Assembly: GCF_009455685.1 (NCBI RefSeq) | Contig: NZ_QPES01000001.1 | Span: 2,914,001 to 2,978,000 of the forward strand | Origin: Paraburkholderia hayleyella | Lineage (GTDB): Bacteria; Pseudomonadota; Gammaproteobacteria; Burkholderiales; Burkholderiaceae | Reading direction: 5' to 3' | Length of the DNA stretch: 64,000 nt | Notes under the pieces: generated by a model | Told to the model about the DNA's origin: nothing | The model's input: the letters and a program-made list of their open reading frames with translations, nothing else | Database searches by the model: none | Translations under genes and position numbers: made by a program | In this document: positions 42,559 through 51,257 of the stretch, in pieces | How positions within the stretch are numbered: position 1 is the first letter of the stretch | How the letters are laid out: each line of letters starts with the position of its first letter

Positions 42559-42896
42559 ATGGAACGGGAAAAAGAAATACGCTGGCTAGGCTCAAGTTAC
42601 AACGACCTACTCGCGTTTCCCGACGAACCACGGCGCCAGGCAGGCTTTCAGTTAAGCAAAATTCAGGCAGGTCTGGATCCCGACGACTGGAAGCCCTTTG
42701 ATGTAGTTGGACCAGGCACTCGGGAAATCCGGGTGCGTGAAACCCACGGCATCTTCCGTGTCATGTACGTCGCAAAGTTTGTGGAAGCCGTGTATGTCCT
42801 GCATTGCTTCCAGAAAAAACCCGAACCACCAGCAACCAGGATAAAGCCATTGCCGAAGCGCGTTATCGCGCAATCCTCAACGACAGAAAGGAATAA
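42559..42896 (+). pseudogene. HigB/RelE-family (Gp49-like) toxin, frameshifted in an A run
   Basis: From the ATG at 42559 the protein is typical of the phage Gp49-like RelE/HigB group: KEIRWLGSSYNDLLAFP, RRQAGFQLSKIQAGLDPDDW, GTREIRVRETHGIFRVMYVAKF, and VYVLHCFQKK. After FQKK the expected ending (TSNQDKAIAEARYRAIL, NDRKE, stop at 42894) is found in a different frame. One added A in the six-A run at 42814-42819 restores a 112-residue toxin whose stop lies two bases before the antitoxin start. As written, the frame runs on into the antitoxin region as a 235-residue toxin-antitoxin fusion. Such toxins cleave ribosome-bound mRNA. A base undercall is suspected. Confidence 0.7.
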
Positions 42897-42898
42897 CC

Positions 42899-43230
42899 AT
42901 GACCATCGACACTCAAATCCGTCACGTCACCCCCCCGGTGCCAATCTGTTCCTCGAACTCGGCTTCCCCGCCGAAGAAGCCGCCCGGCTGCATGCCGCAT
43001 CGCAAAAACAGATCAACGACACCCGGCTTCTGAAAGAACAACTGATGACCGAACTCTCAAGCTGGATCGAACAGCATCATCTGAAACAGTCCGAGGCGGC
43101 CGTCATCCTGATGGTGTCCCGTCCGCGCGTGTCGGACGTCGTGAACAAAAAAACCACGAAATTCACCATCGACACCCTCGTCGAAATGCTCAGCCGGATC
43201 GGCAAGCCCGTTACGCTCGCCGTGGGCTAA
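42899..43230 (+). pseudogene. HigA-like Xre antitoxin, frameshifted in a C run
   Basis: The ATG at 42899 has AAAGGA upstream and opens MTIDTQIRHVTPP. The conserved rest (ANLFLELGFPAEEAARLHA, SSWIEQHHLKQSEAAVILMV, SRPRVSDVVNKK, DTLVEMLSRIGKPVTLAV) is in another frame. One more C in the seven-C run at 42930-42936 restores a 110-residue antitoxin with an HTH_37-type Xre domain. It would neutralise the upstream toxin and repress the operon. Read literally, the ATG frame ends after about 45 residues and the HTH domain is only translated as part of the fused frame from the toxin gene. Confidence 0.7.
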
Positions 43231-43248
43231 TACGTCTTTGCAATCGGC

Positions 43249-43803
43249 TTATTTTGCCGGACGCTCATGCTGCCACAACACGTCACTGCCACCACTCGCC
43301 CGGTTTAATACACGTGCGAGGACAAACAGCAGATCCGACAGCCGGTTCACATACTGACGCGGCGTAGCATTCAGTGTTTCGGCATGTCCAAGCGCCACAA
43401 TCGAGCGTTCCGCCCGACGGCACACCGTGCGGCAAACATGCGCCAGGGCCGCAGCCCGTGAGCCACCCGGCAAAACAAATTCTTTCAATGGAGGCAACGT
43501 TGCGTTGTAATCAGCCAGCCAGCCCTCAATTCGGGCCAGATGCGGCAAACCCAGCATCGTATGGCCCGGAATGCAAAGTTCGCCGCCCAGATCAAACAGA
43601 TCGTGCTGGATCGCCATGAGCGCGACACGCACATCGTCCGGCATCGTTTCACACACGAGCACCCCAATATGCGAGTTCAGTTCATCAACGTCACCCATCG
43701 CCGTAATCCGTACCGTATCCTTGCGCACGCGGCCACCGTCGCCCAGGCCAGTCGTGCCATCGTCACCGGTTCGTGTTGCGATCTTGCTCAAGCGGTTGCT
43801 CAT
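43249..43803 (-). CDS. Cob(I)alamin adenosyltransferase, PduO type
   Basis: 184 residues. SKIATRTGDDGTTGLGDGGRVRKD at the N-terminus is the ATP-binding signature of PduO-type enzymes. GDVDELNSHIGVL, FVLPGGS and CRRAERSIVAL (Arg-Arg-Ala-Glu) with YVNRLSDLLFVLARV follow. It transfers the adenosyl group of ATP to cob(I)alamin to make coenzyme B12. The gene is convergent with the higBA-like pair, 18 bases apart. No cobalamin riboswitch was recognised upstream. Confidence 0.93.
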   Translation of the reverse strand: MSNRLSKIATRTGDDGTTGLGDGGRVRKDTVRITAMGDVDELNSHIGVLVCETMPDDVRVALMAIQHDLFDLGGELCIPGHTMLGLPHLARIEGWLADYNATLPPLKEFVLPGGSRAAALAHVCRTVCRRAERSIVALGHAETLNATPRQYVNRLSDLLFVLARVLNRASGGSDVLWQHERPAK

Positions 43804-44084
43804 GAGGTCTCCGTTGCATGGCGGGTTTTGCGTGGTGGGTTATTCATTGCGCGAGTCGATGCAGATAAACGGTAGCGCTTCCATTTGCGCCAGTTATCGA
43901 TGGTTATCAGCAGCGTCCACTGCCACCGCACAATCAGCGGATCTCAGCGGATAACAGCTCGCATATCTGGCGAAGCCGCCCCCATTATAGGTTTGTGCGC
44001 GCGCCGCACCGCTTCGTCCCAAGCGATCAGCGTAAAATAGTCCGCACGTTTAGCCCCTCGTTTAGCCCCTCTCAGGAGACCTGT

Positions 44085-45500
44085 GTGACTCACCCCGCGC
44101 CGCTCGCCTCCGTGCGTCGTCCTTTCCCTGCTGAACTCCTCACAGTGCTCCAGTCCGTCTTCGGCGATCGTGTTTCTGTCGCACCGGCAGTCCGCGCTCA
44201 TCATGGCCGCGACGAATCCCCTTTTGAGCCGCAACTGCCAGACGCCGTTGTGTTTGCCCGCACTGCCGCCGAAGTGCAAACCCTTGTCAAACTCTGCGGC
44301 CAGTATGCCGTGCCAATCATCGCGTATGGCAACGGCTCGTCACTCGAAGGCCAGTTGCTGGCGGTGCAAGGCGGCGTCTCCATTGACCTGTCCGAAATGA
44401 ACCGGGTGCTGTCGGTCAATGCCGAAGACCTCACGGTCACCGTCGAGCCGGGCATTTCACGCAAGCAGCTCAATGAAGCACTACGCGATACCGGGCTCTT
44501 CTTCCCGATTGATCCCGGTGCGGATGCCAGCATCGGCGGCATGACCGCCACGCGAGCCTCCGGCACTAACGCCGTGCGCTACGGAACCATGCGCGAAAAC
44601 GTTCTCGGCCTCGCCGCGGTACTCGCCGACGGCACGCTCATCAAAACCGGCACCCGCGCCCGCAAATCCTCGGCGGGCTACGACCTGACCCGGCTGTTCG
44701 TCGGCTCGGAAGGCACCCTGGGCATCATCACCGAGATCACCGTGCGGCTTTATCCGCAACCCGAGGCCATCTCCGCGGCAGTCTGCAGTTTCCCCACCAT
44801 GCACGATGCCGTGCGCGCCGTGATCGAAACCATCCAGATTGGCGTGCCCATCGCACGAGTCGAATTCGTCGATGCACTTGCGATCCGCGCGATCAATCGC
44901 CATTCAAACCTGACGTTGCGCGAAGCACCCACGCTGTTCTTCGAATTTCACGGCACCCACGCCGGCGTGCAGGAACAGGCTGAACTCACGCAAGAAATCG
45001 CCGCGCAAAACGCTGGCGCGGGGTTCGAATGGGCCACTCGCCCAGAAGATCGCAGCCGCCTGTGGAACGCTCGCCACAGTGCCTTTTTCGCCATGCTGCA
45101 ACTCAAACCGGGATGTCGTGCGGTGACCACCGATGTCTGCGTGCCGATTTCCCAGCTCGCGCAATGCGTGGCCGAAACCGAAGCCGACCTGCAAGCCTCG
45201 GCCCTGCCTTGCCCGATCGTCGGCCATGTGGGCGATGGCAATTTCCACGTCGCCATCCTGATCGACCCGGACATTCCCGAAGAGCGTGTCGAAGCCGAAC
45301 GTCTGAACCAGCGCATCGTGCAACGGGCCATCCAGATGGACGGCACCTGCACGGGCGAACATGGCATCGGTTTGCACAAGATGGATTTTCTGCTGGAAGA
45401 ACACGGCATGGCCGCCGTAGCAACCATGCGTTCGATCAAACACGCGCTCGATCCCCACAATCTGATGAACCCCGGCAAGATTTTTTCGTGGATGGGTTGA
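44085..45500 (+). CDS. FAD-binding oxidoreductase, D-lactate dehydrogenase / GlcD-like
   Basis: 471 residues from a GTG start with CAGGAGA upstream. A PCMH-type FAD domain has YGNGSSLEGQLLAVQGGVSIDLSEMNRVL and GADASIGGMTATRASGTNAVRYGTM, and the GlcD/DLD C-terminal domain has VGHVGDGNFHVAILIDP with metal-binding His residues, ending TCTGEHGIGLHK and LDPHNLMNPGKIF. It most resembles cytochrome-linked D-lactate dehydrogenases (DLD). It lies directly before glcD in the same direction (78 nt), so 2-hydroxyacid oxidation is the shared theme. Confidence 0.88.
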   Translation: MTHPAPLASVRRPFPAELLTVLQSVFGDRVSVAPAVRAHHGRDESPFEPQLPDAVVFARTAAEVQTLVKLCGQYAVPIIAYGNGSSLEGQLLAVQGGVSIDLSEMNRVLSVNAEDLTVTVEPGISRKQLNEALRDTGLFFPIDPGADASIGGMTATRASGTNAVRYGTMRENVLGLAAVLADGTLIKTGTRARKSSAGYDLTRLFVGSEGTLGIITEITVRLYPQPEAISAAVCSFPTMHDAVRAVIETIQIGVPIARVEFVDALAIRAINRHSNLTLREAPTLFFEFHGTHAGVQEQAELTQEIAAQNAGAGFEWATRPEDRSRLWNARHSAFFAMLQLKPGCRAVTTDVCVPISQLAQCVAETEADLQASALPCPIVGHVGDGNFHVAILIDPDIPEERVEAERLNQRIVQRAIQMDGTCTGEHGIGLHKMDFLLEEHGMAAVATMRSIKHALDPHNLMNPGKIFSWMG

Positions 45501-45578
45501 GCGCATCACAGAGCACAACTAGCGGGCCAGTGAGCGCGGCTTGATCCGCGCCCCCCCCCAGAGCAGGAGGAGACCCGA

Positions 45579-47078
45579 ATGAATGCCCCCGCCGAGCCGT
45601 CAGATACGGCACTGGCATTGGCACAGCGCCAGCGCGAAGTGGTACAGGCGCTGATGGCTGTATTGCCCAACCATTGCCTGCTATACCGCGAAGAAGACAC
45701 GGCCGCTTACGATTGCGATGGCCTCGCCGCCTATCGGTGCTTGCCGCTTGCCGTAGCGTTGCCGGAAACCGAATCGCAAGTCCAGCGCATCGTGCAAATT
45801 TGCCGGCGGCTGGACGTGCCCATCGTGCCGCGTGGTGCGGGTACCGGCTTGTCAGGCGGCGCGATGCCCATCCAGCATGGCATCGTGGTGTCGCTCTCGC
45901 GCCTGCGCAAAATCATCGAAGTCGATTCTTACGCGCGCACCGCGACGCTTCAACCAGGCGTGCGCAATCTCGCTATCTCGGAAGCCGCCGCGCCTTATGG
46001 GCTTTACTACGCGCCCGACCCCTCATCGCAAATCGCCTGCACCATCGGCGGCAATGTCGCTGAGAACTCGGGCGGCGTGCATTGCCTGAAATACGGCCTC
46101 ACGGTGCATAACGTGCTGCGGGTGCGCGCCATCACCATGGATGGCGATATCGTCGAGTTCGGTTCGCTCGCTCCCGATGCACCAGGGCTAGATCTTCTGG
46201 CCGTACTGATCGGCAGTGAAGGCATGTTTGCCATCGTGACCGAAGTCACCGTCAAACTGATCCCGCGGCCACAAACCGCCCAGGTCATCATGGCCAGCTT
46301 TAGCGATGTGATCCAGGGGGGCGACGCCGTGGCCGGCATCATCGCCGCGGGCCTGATCCCGGCGGGGCTTGAGATGATGGACCGACCAGCCACGCACGCT
46401 GTCGAGAAGTTCGTCCATGCCGGCTACGATCTCGATGCGGCCGCCATCCTGCTGTGCGAAGCAGATGGCACGGTGGAAGAAGTCGCCGACGAAATCATCC
46501 GCATGAGCGCGGTACTGCGCGAATTCGGCGCCACCCGCATCCAGATTTCGCGTTCGGAAAGCGAGCGGCTACGTTTTTGGTCCGGACGAAAAAATGCATT
46601 TCCGGCAGCAGGACGACTCTCGCCCGATTACTACTGCATGGATGGCACGGTGCCCCGCCGCAGCATCGGCCCCCTGCTCGCCCGCATCGAAATGATGGGC
46701 GCCCAGCACGGCTTGCGTTGTATCAACGTGTTCCATGCGGGCGATGGCAACATGCATCCGCTGATTCTCTTTAACGGCAACGATCCCGACGAATGGCGCC
46801 GTGCAGAAGCATTCGGCGCTGGCATCCTCGAATGTTGTGTCGAACTGGGCGGAACCATTACGGGCGAACACGGCGTGGGCATCGAAAAAATCAATTCGAT
46901 GTGTGTGCAGTTTTCGCCGCAAGAATGCGACGCGTTTCATGCCGTAAAGCGCGCCTTCGATCCACCGGGCCTGCTCAACCCCGACAAGGGCATCCCAACA
47001 CGGGCGCGCTGCGCGGAGTACGGCAGGATGCATGTGCGTGGCGGCTTGCTGCCACACCCTGACTTGCCAAGGTTTTGA
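45579..47078 (+). CDS. glcD: Glycolate oxidase subunit GlcD
   Basis: 499 residues with AGGAGGAG ahead of the ATG. FAD-binding blocks PRGAGTGLSGGAMPIQHGIVVSL, PSSQIACTIGGNVAENSGG and LIGSEGMFAIVTEVT are followed by the C-terminal VFHAGDGNMHPLILFN and TITGEHGVGIEK. GlcD is the flavin subunit that, with GlcE and GlcF, oxidises glycolate to glyoxylate at the inner membrane and feeds the respiratory chain. It is followed by glcE and glcF in the normal order. Confidence 0.96.
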   Translation: MNAPAEPSDTALALAQRQREVVQALMAVLPNHCLLYREEDTAAYDCDGLAAYRCLPLAVALPETESQVQRIVQICRRLDVPIVPRGAGTGLSGGAMPIQHGIVVSLSRLRKIIEVDSYARTATLQPGVRNLAISEAAAPYGLYYAPDPSSQIACTIGGNVAENSGGVHCLKYGLTVHNVLRVRAITMDGDIVEFGSLAPDAPGLDLLAVLIGSEGMFAIVTEVTVKLIPRPQTAQVIMASFSDVIQGGDAVAGIIAAGLIPAGLEMMDRPATHAVEKFVHAGYDLDAAAILLCEADGTVEEVADEIIRMSAVLREFGATRIQISRSESERLRFWSGRKNAFPAAGRLSPDYYCMDGTVPRRSIGPLLARIEMMGAQHGLRCINVFHAGDGNMHPLILFNGNDPDEWRRAEAFGAGILECCVELGGTITGEHGVGIEKINSMCVQFSPQECDAFHAVKRAFDPPGLLNPDKGIPTRARCAEYGRMHVRGGLLPHPDLPRF

Positions 47079-47152
47079 CTACCCTGCGGCTTTCGCGGGC
47101 GAATCGGGAGCCGTCCGTACTGGAGCACAAGGAACTGCGGGTCTGCGCTGAG

Positions 47153-47180
47153 TTACCTGTGCAGTACTGCCCGATACAAT
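47153..47180 (+). promoter_or_regulatory. Possible internal promoter before glcE
   Basis: TTACCT and TACAAT are 16 bases apart, about 30 bases before the glcE start. It may give extra expression of glcEF independent of glcD. Evidence is sequence match only. Confidence 0.3.
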
Positions 47181-47209
47181 CGACCGATAGACCAACGATA
47201 CAAGGCACC

Positions 47210-48298
47210 ATGCAAGAGGACGAGATCGTCGCCGTTTGGACCGAACAGATCCGGGCGGCCAGCCTCGAAGGACGCACGCTACGCTTTCGCGGCGGTGGCA
47301 CAAAAGACTGGTACGGCGAGACGCTCGAAGGCGAAATTCTCGATACCACCGTTTATCACGGCATTCTGGCCTACGATCCGGCCGAGCTCGTCATCACGGC
47401 GCGCTGCGGCACGCGGCTTGGCGAGATCGAAGCCGCGCTCGCCGAACATGGCCAGATGCTTGCGTTCGAACCCCCTCACTTTGGCACGCAAACCACACTA
47501 GGCGGCTGCATTGCAGCAGGACTCGCCGGGCCGCGCCGCCAGACAGCAGGTGCTGCGCGTGACTTCGTGCTGGGCGTGACCCTGATGAATGGCCGGGGCG
47601 AGGTGTTGCAGTTCGGCGGCCAGGTCGTAAAGAACGTTGCCGGTTATGACGTCTCGCGTCTGCTCGCCGGTTCACTGGGCACCCTGGCGCTCATGATGTC
47701 GCTCTCGCTCAAAGTACTGCCTCAGCCGAAAGCGGAAGCTACGCTGAAATTCGACATGAACGGCACCGATGCGGTGCGCAAGCTCAACGAATGGGGCGGC
47801 CGGCCACTACCGGTCAGCGCTAGCGCCTGGCGCGACGGCACCCTGGCGCTGCGTCTTAGCGGCGCGGAAGCCGCTGTAAAAACCGCTCGCACCATGCTGG
47901 GCGGCGAAGTCGTCGATGCGGTGGAAGCCGGGCGTTTCTGGGCCGGTTTGCGTGAGCACACCGATCCATTTTTTGCCGTTGTCGGATCTAACGAGGCTCT
48001 ATGGAGGCTGGCGCTGCCCTCGGTGACCGAGCCCCTGCAGTTGCCTGGCGCACAATTGATGGAATGGGGCGGCAGTCAGCGCTGGTGGATCACCGATACC
48101 GATGCCCAGACCGTCCGCATCAGTGCGAAACAGGCTGGCGGCCATGCCACCCTGTTTCGCTGCGGCCCGGCCTATGACCGCGGAGCTGGCGTATTTACAC
48201 CGCTTTCGGCGCCACTGATGAAAATCCATCGAGGCCTGAAAGCGGCATTCGACCCGGCGCGTATCTTCAATCGCGGCCGCCTTTATCCCGACTTCTGA
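47210..48298 (+). CDS. glcE: Glycolate oxidase FAD-binding subunit GlcE
   Basis: 362 residues from the ATG at 47210. It carries a PCMH-type FAD domain (RFRGGGTKDWYG, GTQTTLGGCIAAGLAGPRR) and LQFGGQVVKNVAGYDVSRLLAGSLGTLALM, the diagnostic GlcE block with VAGYD, ending FDPARIFNRGRLYPDF. GlcE is the second flavin subunit of the glycolate oxidase complex. It sits 131 bases after glcD and seven bases before glcF. Confidence 0.95.
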   Translation: MQEDEIVAVWTEQIRAASLEGRTLRFRGGGTKDWYGETLEGEILDTTVYHGILAYDPAELVITARCGTRLGEIEAALAEHGQMLAFEPPHFGTQTTLGGCIAAGLAGPRRQTAGAARDFVLGVTLMNGRGEVLQFGGQVVKNVAGYDVSRLLAGSLGTLALMMSLSLKVLPQPKAEATLKFDMNGTDAVRKLNEWGGRPLPVSASAWRDGTLALRLSGAEAAVKTARTMLGGEVVDAVEAGRFWAGLREHTDPFFAVVGSNEALWRLALPSVTEPLQLPGAQLMEWGGSQRWWITDTDAQTVRISAKQAGGHATLFRCGPAYDRGAGVFTPLSAPLMKIHRGLKAAFDPARIFNRGRLYPDF

Positions 48299-48305
48299 AT
48301 ACGTG

Positions 48306-49562
48306 ATGCAAACCCGTCTCGCGGACTTCATTCGTAATACGCCCGATGGCATCGAAGCCGATGCCATTTTGCGCAAATGCGTGCACTGCGGTTTTTGCAC
48401 TGCAACCTGCCCAACCTATCAGCTACTCGGCGATGAGCTCGACGGGCCGCGTGGGCGCATCTATCTCATCAAGCAAATGGTTGAGGGCGCCAGTGTTTCA
48501 CGCAGCACGCAGATGCATCTGGATCGCTGCTTAAGCTGCCGCAGTTGTGAAACCACTTGTCCTTCTGGCGTGCAGTACGGGCGGCTGCTCGACATCGGAC
48601 GCAAGATGGCTGCCGAAAAAATCACCCGGCCGCTCCGTCAACGCCTGTTGCACCGCATGCTGGCAAGCCTCGTACCCAATAGCGCACTCTTTACCCCATT
48701 AATGCGCTTTGCCCAGCACATTCGCCCATTGCTGCCCCGGGCCTTGCGCGACAAGGTGCCCGTGCGCCAGCGTGCCCTGGCATGGCCCACCGCCCAACAT
48801 GCACGCAAGATGCTGATGCTGGCGGGCTGCGTCCAGCCGTCGATGATGCCCAACGTCAACATCGCCACGGCGCGCGTGCTGGACGCGCTCGGGATCGAAA
48901 CCCTGGTCGCACCGCAAGCCGGATGCTGCGGCGCGATCCGCTTGCATCTGGGCTACCACAACGAAGCGCTCGATGACATCCGTGCCAACATCGACGCCTG
49001 GTGGCCCTATGTCGAACAGGGTGTCGAAGCGATCGTGATCAATGCCTCTGGCTGCGGCGTCACGGCCAAGGAATACGCCCACCTGCTGCGCGCCGACCTC
49101 GTCTATGCCGCCAAGGCAAAGCGCATCGCCAGCTTGACGCACGATATCGCTGAAGTACTGTCCAGCCACGAAGATGCCCTCGTCCGTCTCATCGCCTCCT
49201 GTAGCAAACCCAGCCCGGTACACGCTGTGCCCGCGATCCACACCGTGGCGTTTCATCCGCCCTGCACGCTGCAACACGGGCAGCGCCTTGGCGGCAAGGT
49301 CGAACAATTGCTGGGCGCATTAGGCCTTGAGGTCCGCCTGCCAGCGGATAGTCATCTCTGCTGCGGCTCAGCCGGTACCTACACACTGACCCAGCCCACT
49401 TTGGCCTACGCACTGCGCGACCAAAAGCTGGAACAGCTGGAAGCCAAAGACGCGCAACTCATCCTCTCGGCTAACGTCGGCTGCATCGCTCATTTGCAAA
49501 GCGGGACGTCCACCCCTGTGGTTCACTGGATCGAACTCGTTGAGCATATGCTGTCCCACTAA
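48306..49562 (+). CDS. glcF: Glycolate oxidase iron-sulfur subunit GlcF
   Basis: 418 residues from MQTRLADFIRNTPDG (ATG at 48306; a GTG one codon earlier is possible). Two ferredoxin-type clusters, CVHCGFCTATCP (near residue 25) and CLSCRSCETTCPSG (near residue 75), precede two CCG-type domains with AGCCGAIRLH and HLCCGSAGTYTL. It carries electrons from the GlcDE flavins to quinone. It completes the glcDEF set. Confidence 0.96.
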   Translation: MQTRLADFIRNTPDGIEADAILRKCVHCGFCTATCPTYQLLGDELDGPRGRIYLIKQMVEGASVSRSTQMHLDRCLSCRSCETTCPSGVQYGRLLDIGRKMAAEKITRPLRQRLLHRMLASLVPNSALFTPLMRFAQHIRPLLPRALRDKVPVRQRALAWPTAQHARKMLMLAGCVQPSMMPNVNIATARVLDALGIETLVAPQAGCCGAIRLHLGYHNEALDDIRANIDAWWPYVEQGVEAIVINASGCGVTAKEYAHLLRADLVYAAKAKRIASLTHDIAEVLSSHEDALVRLIASCSKPSPVHAVPAIHTVAFHPPCTLQHGQRLGGKVEQLLGALGLEVRLPADSHLCCGSAGTYTLTQPTLAYALRDQKLEQLEAKDAQLILSANVGCIAHLQSGTSTPVVHWIELVEHMLSH

Positions 49563-49611
49563 CCGCGTCACCTCGGCCATTCGGCCAGGTGGCGACACAC
49601 GATGGCGTCCG

Positions 49612-49617
49612 TATAAT
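49612..49617 (+). promoter_or_regulatory. -10 box of yggS-proC
   Basis: A perfect TATAAT lies 35 bases before the yggS ATG, after the glcF stop. No good -35 hexamer is present at 16-18 bases. Confidence 0.4.
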
Positions 49618-49652
49618 CGTTTGCATTGCTTTTGCCGTCCTTCTTTTGCTTC

Positions 49653-50351
49653 ATGTCCAATCTCGTTCACAACCTCGATGCTGTCCAGCAACGGATCGTT
49701 CAGGCCACCCAGCTCGCTGGACGCGCGCCAGGCTCGGTCAGTCTGCTCGCCGTCTCCAAGACCTTTCCCGCCGATGCTGTTCGCGCCGCTCATGAGGCGG
49801 GCCAGCACGCCTTCGGCGAAAACTACGTGCAAGAAGCGCTACTCAAGATCGAGGCTTTAGCCGATCTGCGCGCCTCGCTCAAATGGCATTTCATCGGGCC
49901 CCTGCAATCGAACAAAACCCGCCTTGTTGCAGAACATTTTGACTGGGTGCATTCCGTCGACCGCCTGAAAACAGCGCAGCGCCTGTCCGAACAACGCCCG
50001 GCAGCGCTTGCACCACTCGACGTGTGCCTGCAAGTCAACGTGAGCGGCGAAGCCTCGAAAAGCGGTGTCACGCCAGCCGGAGCCGCGGCACTCGCGCATC
50101 AGGTCGCCGCGCTGCCCAGGCTACGTCTGCGCGGCCTGATGGCCATTCCCGAAGCGGCAGACACCCTCAGCGCCCAACGCCTGCCCCACCGCCAGTTGTG
50201 CGAGCTGTTTGAGCATCTGCGCGCAGACGGGCTCGCACTTGATACGTTGTCGATGGGCATGTCGGCCGATCTCGAAGCGGCCGTACTCGAAGGCGCCACA
50301 CTCGTGCGCATCGGCACAGCAATCTTTGGCACACGTCATCACTCTCACTGA
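49653..50351 (+). CDS. yggS: YggS-family pyridoxal phosphate homeostasis protein
   Basis: 232 residues from MSNLVHNLDAVQQRI. The alanine-racemase-like barrel binds PLP through the Lys in LLAVSKTFPADAV. GENYVQEALLKI, WHFIGPLQSNKTR, VNVSGEASKSG, LSMGMSADLEAAV and GTAIFGTR are conserved. It has no known catalytic activity; loss disturbs vitamin B6 and amino acid pools. The yggS-proC pair, 16 bases apart, is conserved in most Proteobacteria. Confidence 0.95.
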   Translation: MSNLVHNLDAVQQRIVQATQLAGRAPGSVSLLAVSKTFPADAVRAAHEAGQHAFGENYVQEALLKIEALADLRASLKWHFIGPLQSNKTRLVAEHFDWVHSVDRLKTAQRLSEQRPAALAPLDVCLQVNVSGEASKSGVTPAGAAALAHQVAALPRLRLRGLMAIPEAADTLSAQRLPHRQLCELFEHLRADGLALDTLSMGMSADLEAAVLEGATLVRIGTAIFGTRHHSH

Positions 50352-50367
50352 CCCTTCCGGAGCTCTC

Positions 50368-51183
50368 ATGAAAATTGCTTTTATTGGCAGCGGCAACATG
50401 GCTGCGGCACTCATCGGCGGGCTACTCAAACGCGGCGTGGCGCCTGCCAGTGTGTATGCCATCGACCCTAACGCAGATGCCCGCCAGCGCTGCGCGGAGC
50501 AATTCGGCATCGAGACTGCCGCCGAGGCCAGCGCGGCGCTGGCCTCATTCGATGCCATCGTGCTGGCGGTCAAGCCACAAATCGTGAAAAACGTAGCGGC
50601 AGCGCTCGCCTCGCATCTGGACGCAGCGCAACTGGTGATCAGCATCGTCGCAGGCATTCGCGCCGATGACCTGTCGCGCTGGCTGAACGGCCATGCGCGC
50701 GTCGTGCGCACCATGCCCAACACACCCGCGCTGATCGGCATGGGTATCACGGGGCTCGCAGCTACCGCCGGGGTCGATGAGGCAGGACGCACGTTGGCCA
50801 CGCAAGTGCTCGGGGCAGTCGGACAAACGGTGTGGGTGGAGGATGAAGCGAAGATCGACGCGGTCACCGCCATTTCCGGCAGCGGCCCAGCCTATGTCTT
50901 TTACTTTATCGAAGCGTTGCAGGAGGCGGCACGCCAGTTGGGCCTCGATGAGGCTCAGGGACGTGCGCTGGCGGTGGCGACATTCACCGGTGCCGCACAA
51001 CTGGCGGCGCAATCCGATGAACCGGCCAGTGTCTTGCGCGAGCGCGTGACGTCAAAAGGCGGCACCACCGCAGCCGCGCTCGATGCATTCGACGCACAAG
51101 GCGTCAGGGACGCTATCGTGCGCGGCGCACTGGCCGCCGATGCGCGGGCAAAAGCAATGGGCGAAGAGTTCGGCCAGCAGTAA
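50368..51183 (+). CDS. proC: Pyrroline-5-carboxylate reductase
   Basis: 271 residues from MKIAFIGSGNMAAALIGGL, the NAD(P)-binding Rossmann start. AVKPQIVKNV, VRTMPNTPALIGMGITGL, and AISGSGPAYVFYFIEALQEAA with SKGGTTAAALDAF are the family signatures. It reduces pyrroline-5-carboxylate to proline. It is probably cotranscribed with yggS and is convergent with ubiA. Confidence 0.97.
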   Translation: MKIAFIGSGNMAAALIGGLLKRGVAPASVYAIDPNADARQRCAEQFGIETAAEASAALASFDAIVLAVKPQIVKNVAAALASHLDAAQLVISIVAGIRADDLSRWLNGHARVVRTMPNTPALIGMGITGLAATAGVDEAGRTLATQVLGAVGQTVWVEDEAKIDAVTAISGSGPAYVFYFIEALQEAARQLGLDEAQGRALAVATFTGAAQLAAQSDEPASVLRERVTSKGGTTAAALDAFDAQGVRDAIVRGALAADARAKAMGEEFGQQ

Positions 51184-51257
51184 GCGCGCGTGGTGGCAGT
51201 GGCAGTGGCGGCAGCCACGCCTGCGGCGACAAGCCACCGTGAGTGCCGGCAACACTC

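Noticed and set aside
42814..42822. Programmed -1 ribosomal frameshift site in the higB-like toxin
   Set aside because: The A run is not in the X-XXY-YYZ register of the reading frame, and two other genes show the same one-base loss in homopolymers, so an undercall is simpler.
43804..44084. Cobalamin riboswitch upstream of the adenosyltransferase gene
   Set aside because: No B12-box-like conserved segment or multi-stem layout could be recognised in the 280-nt region.
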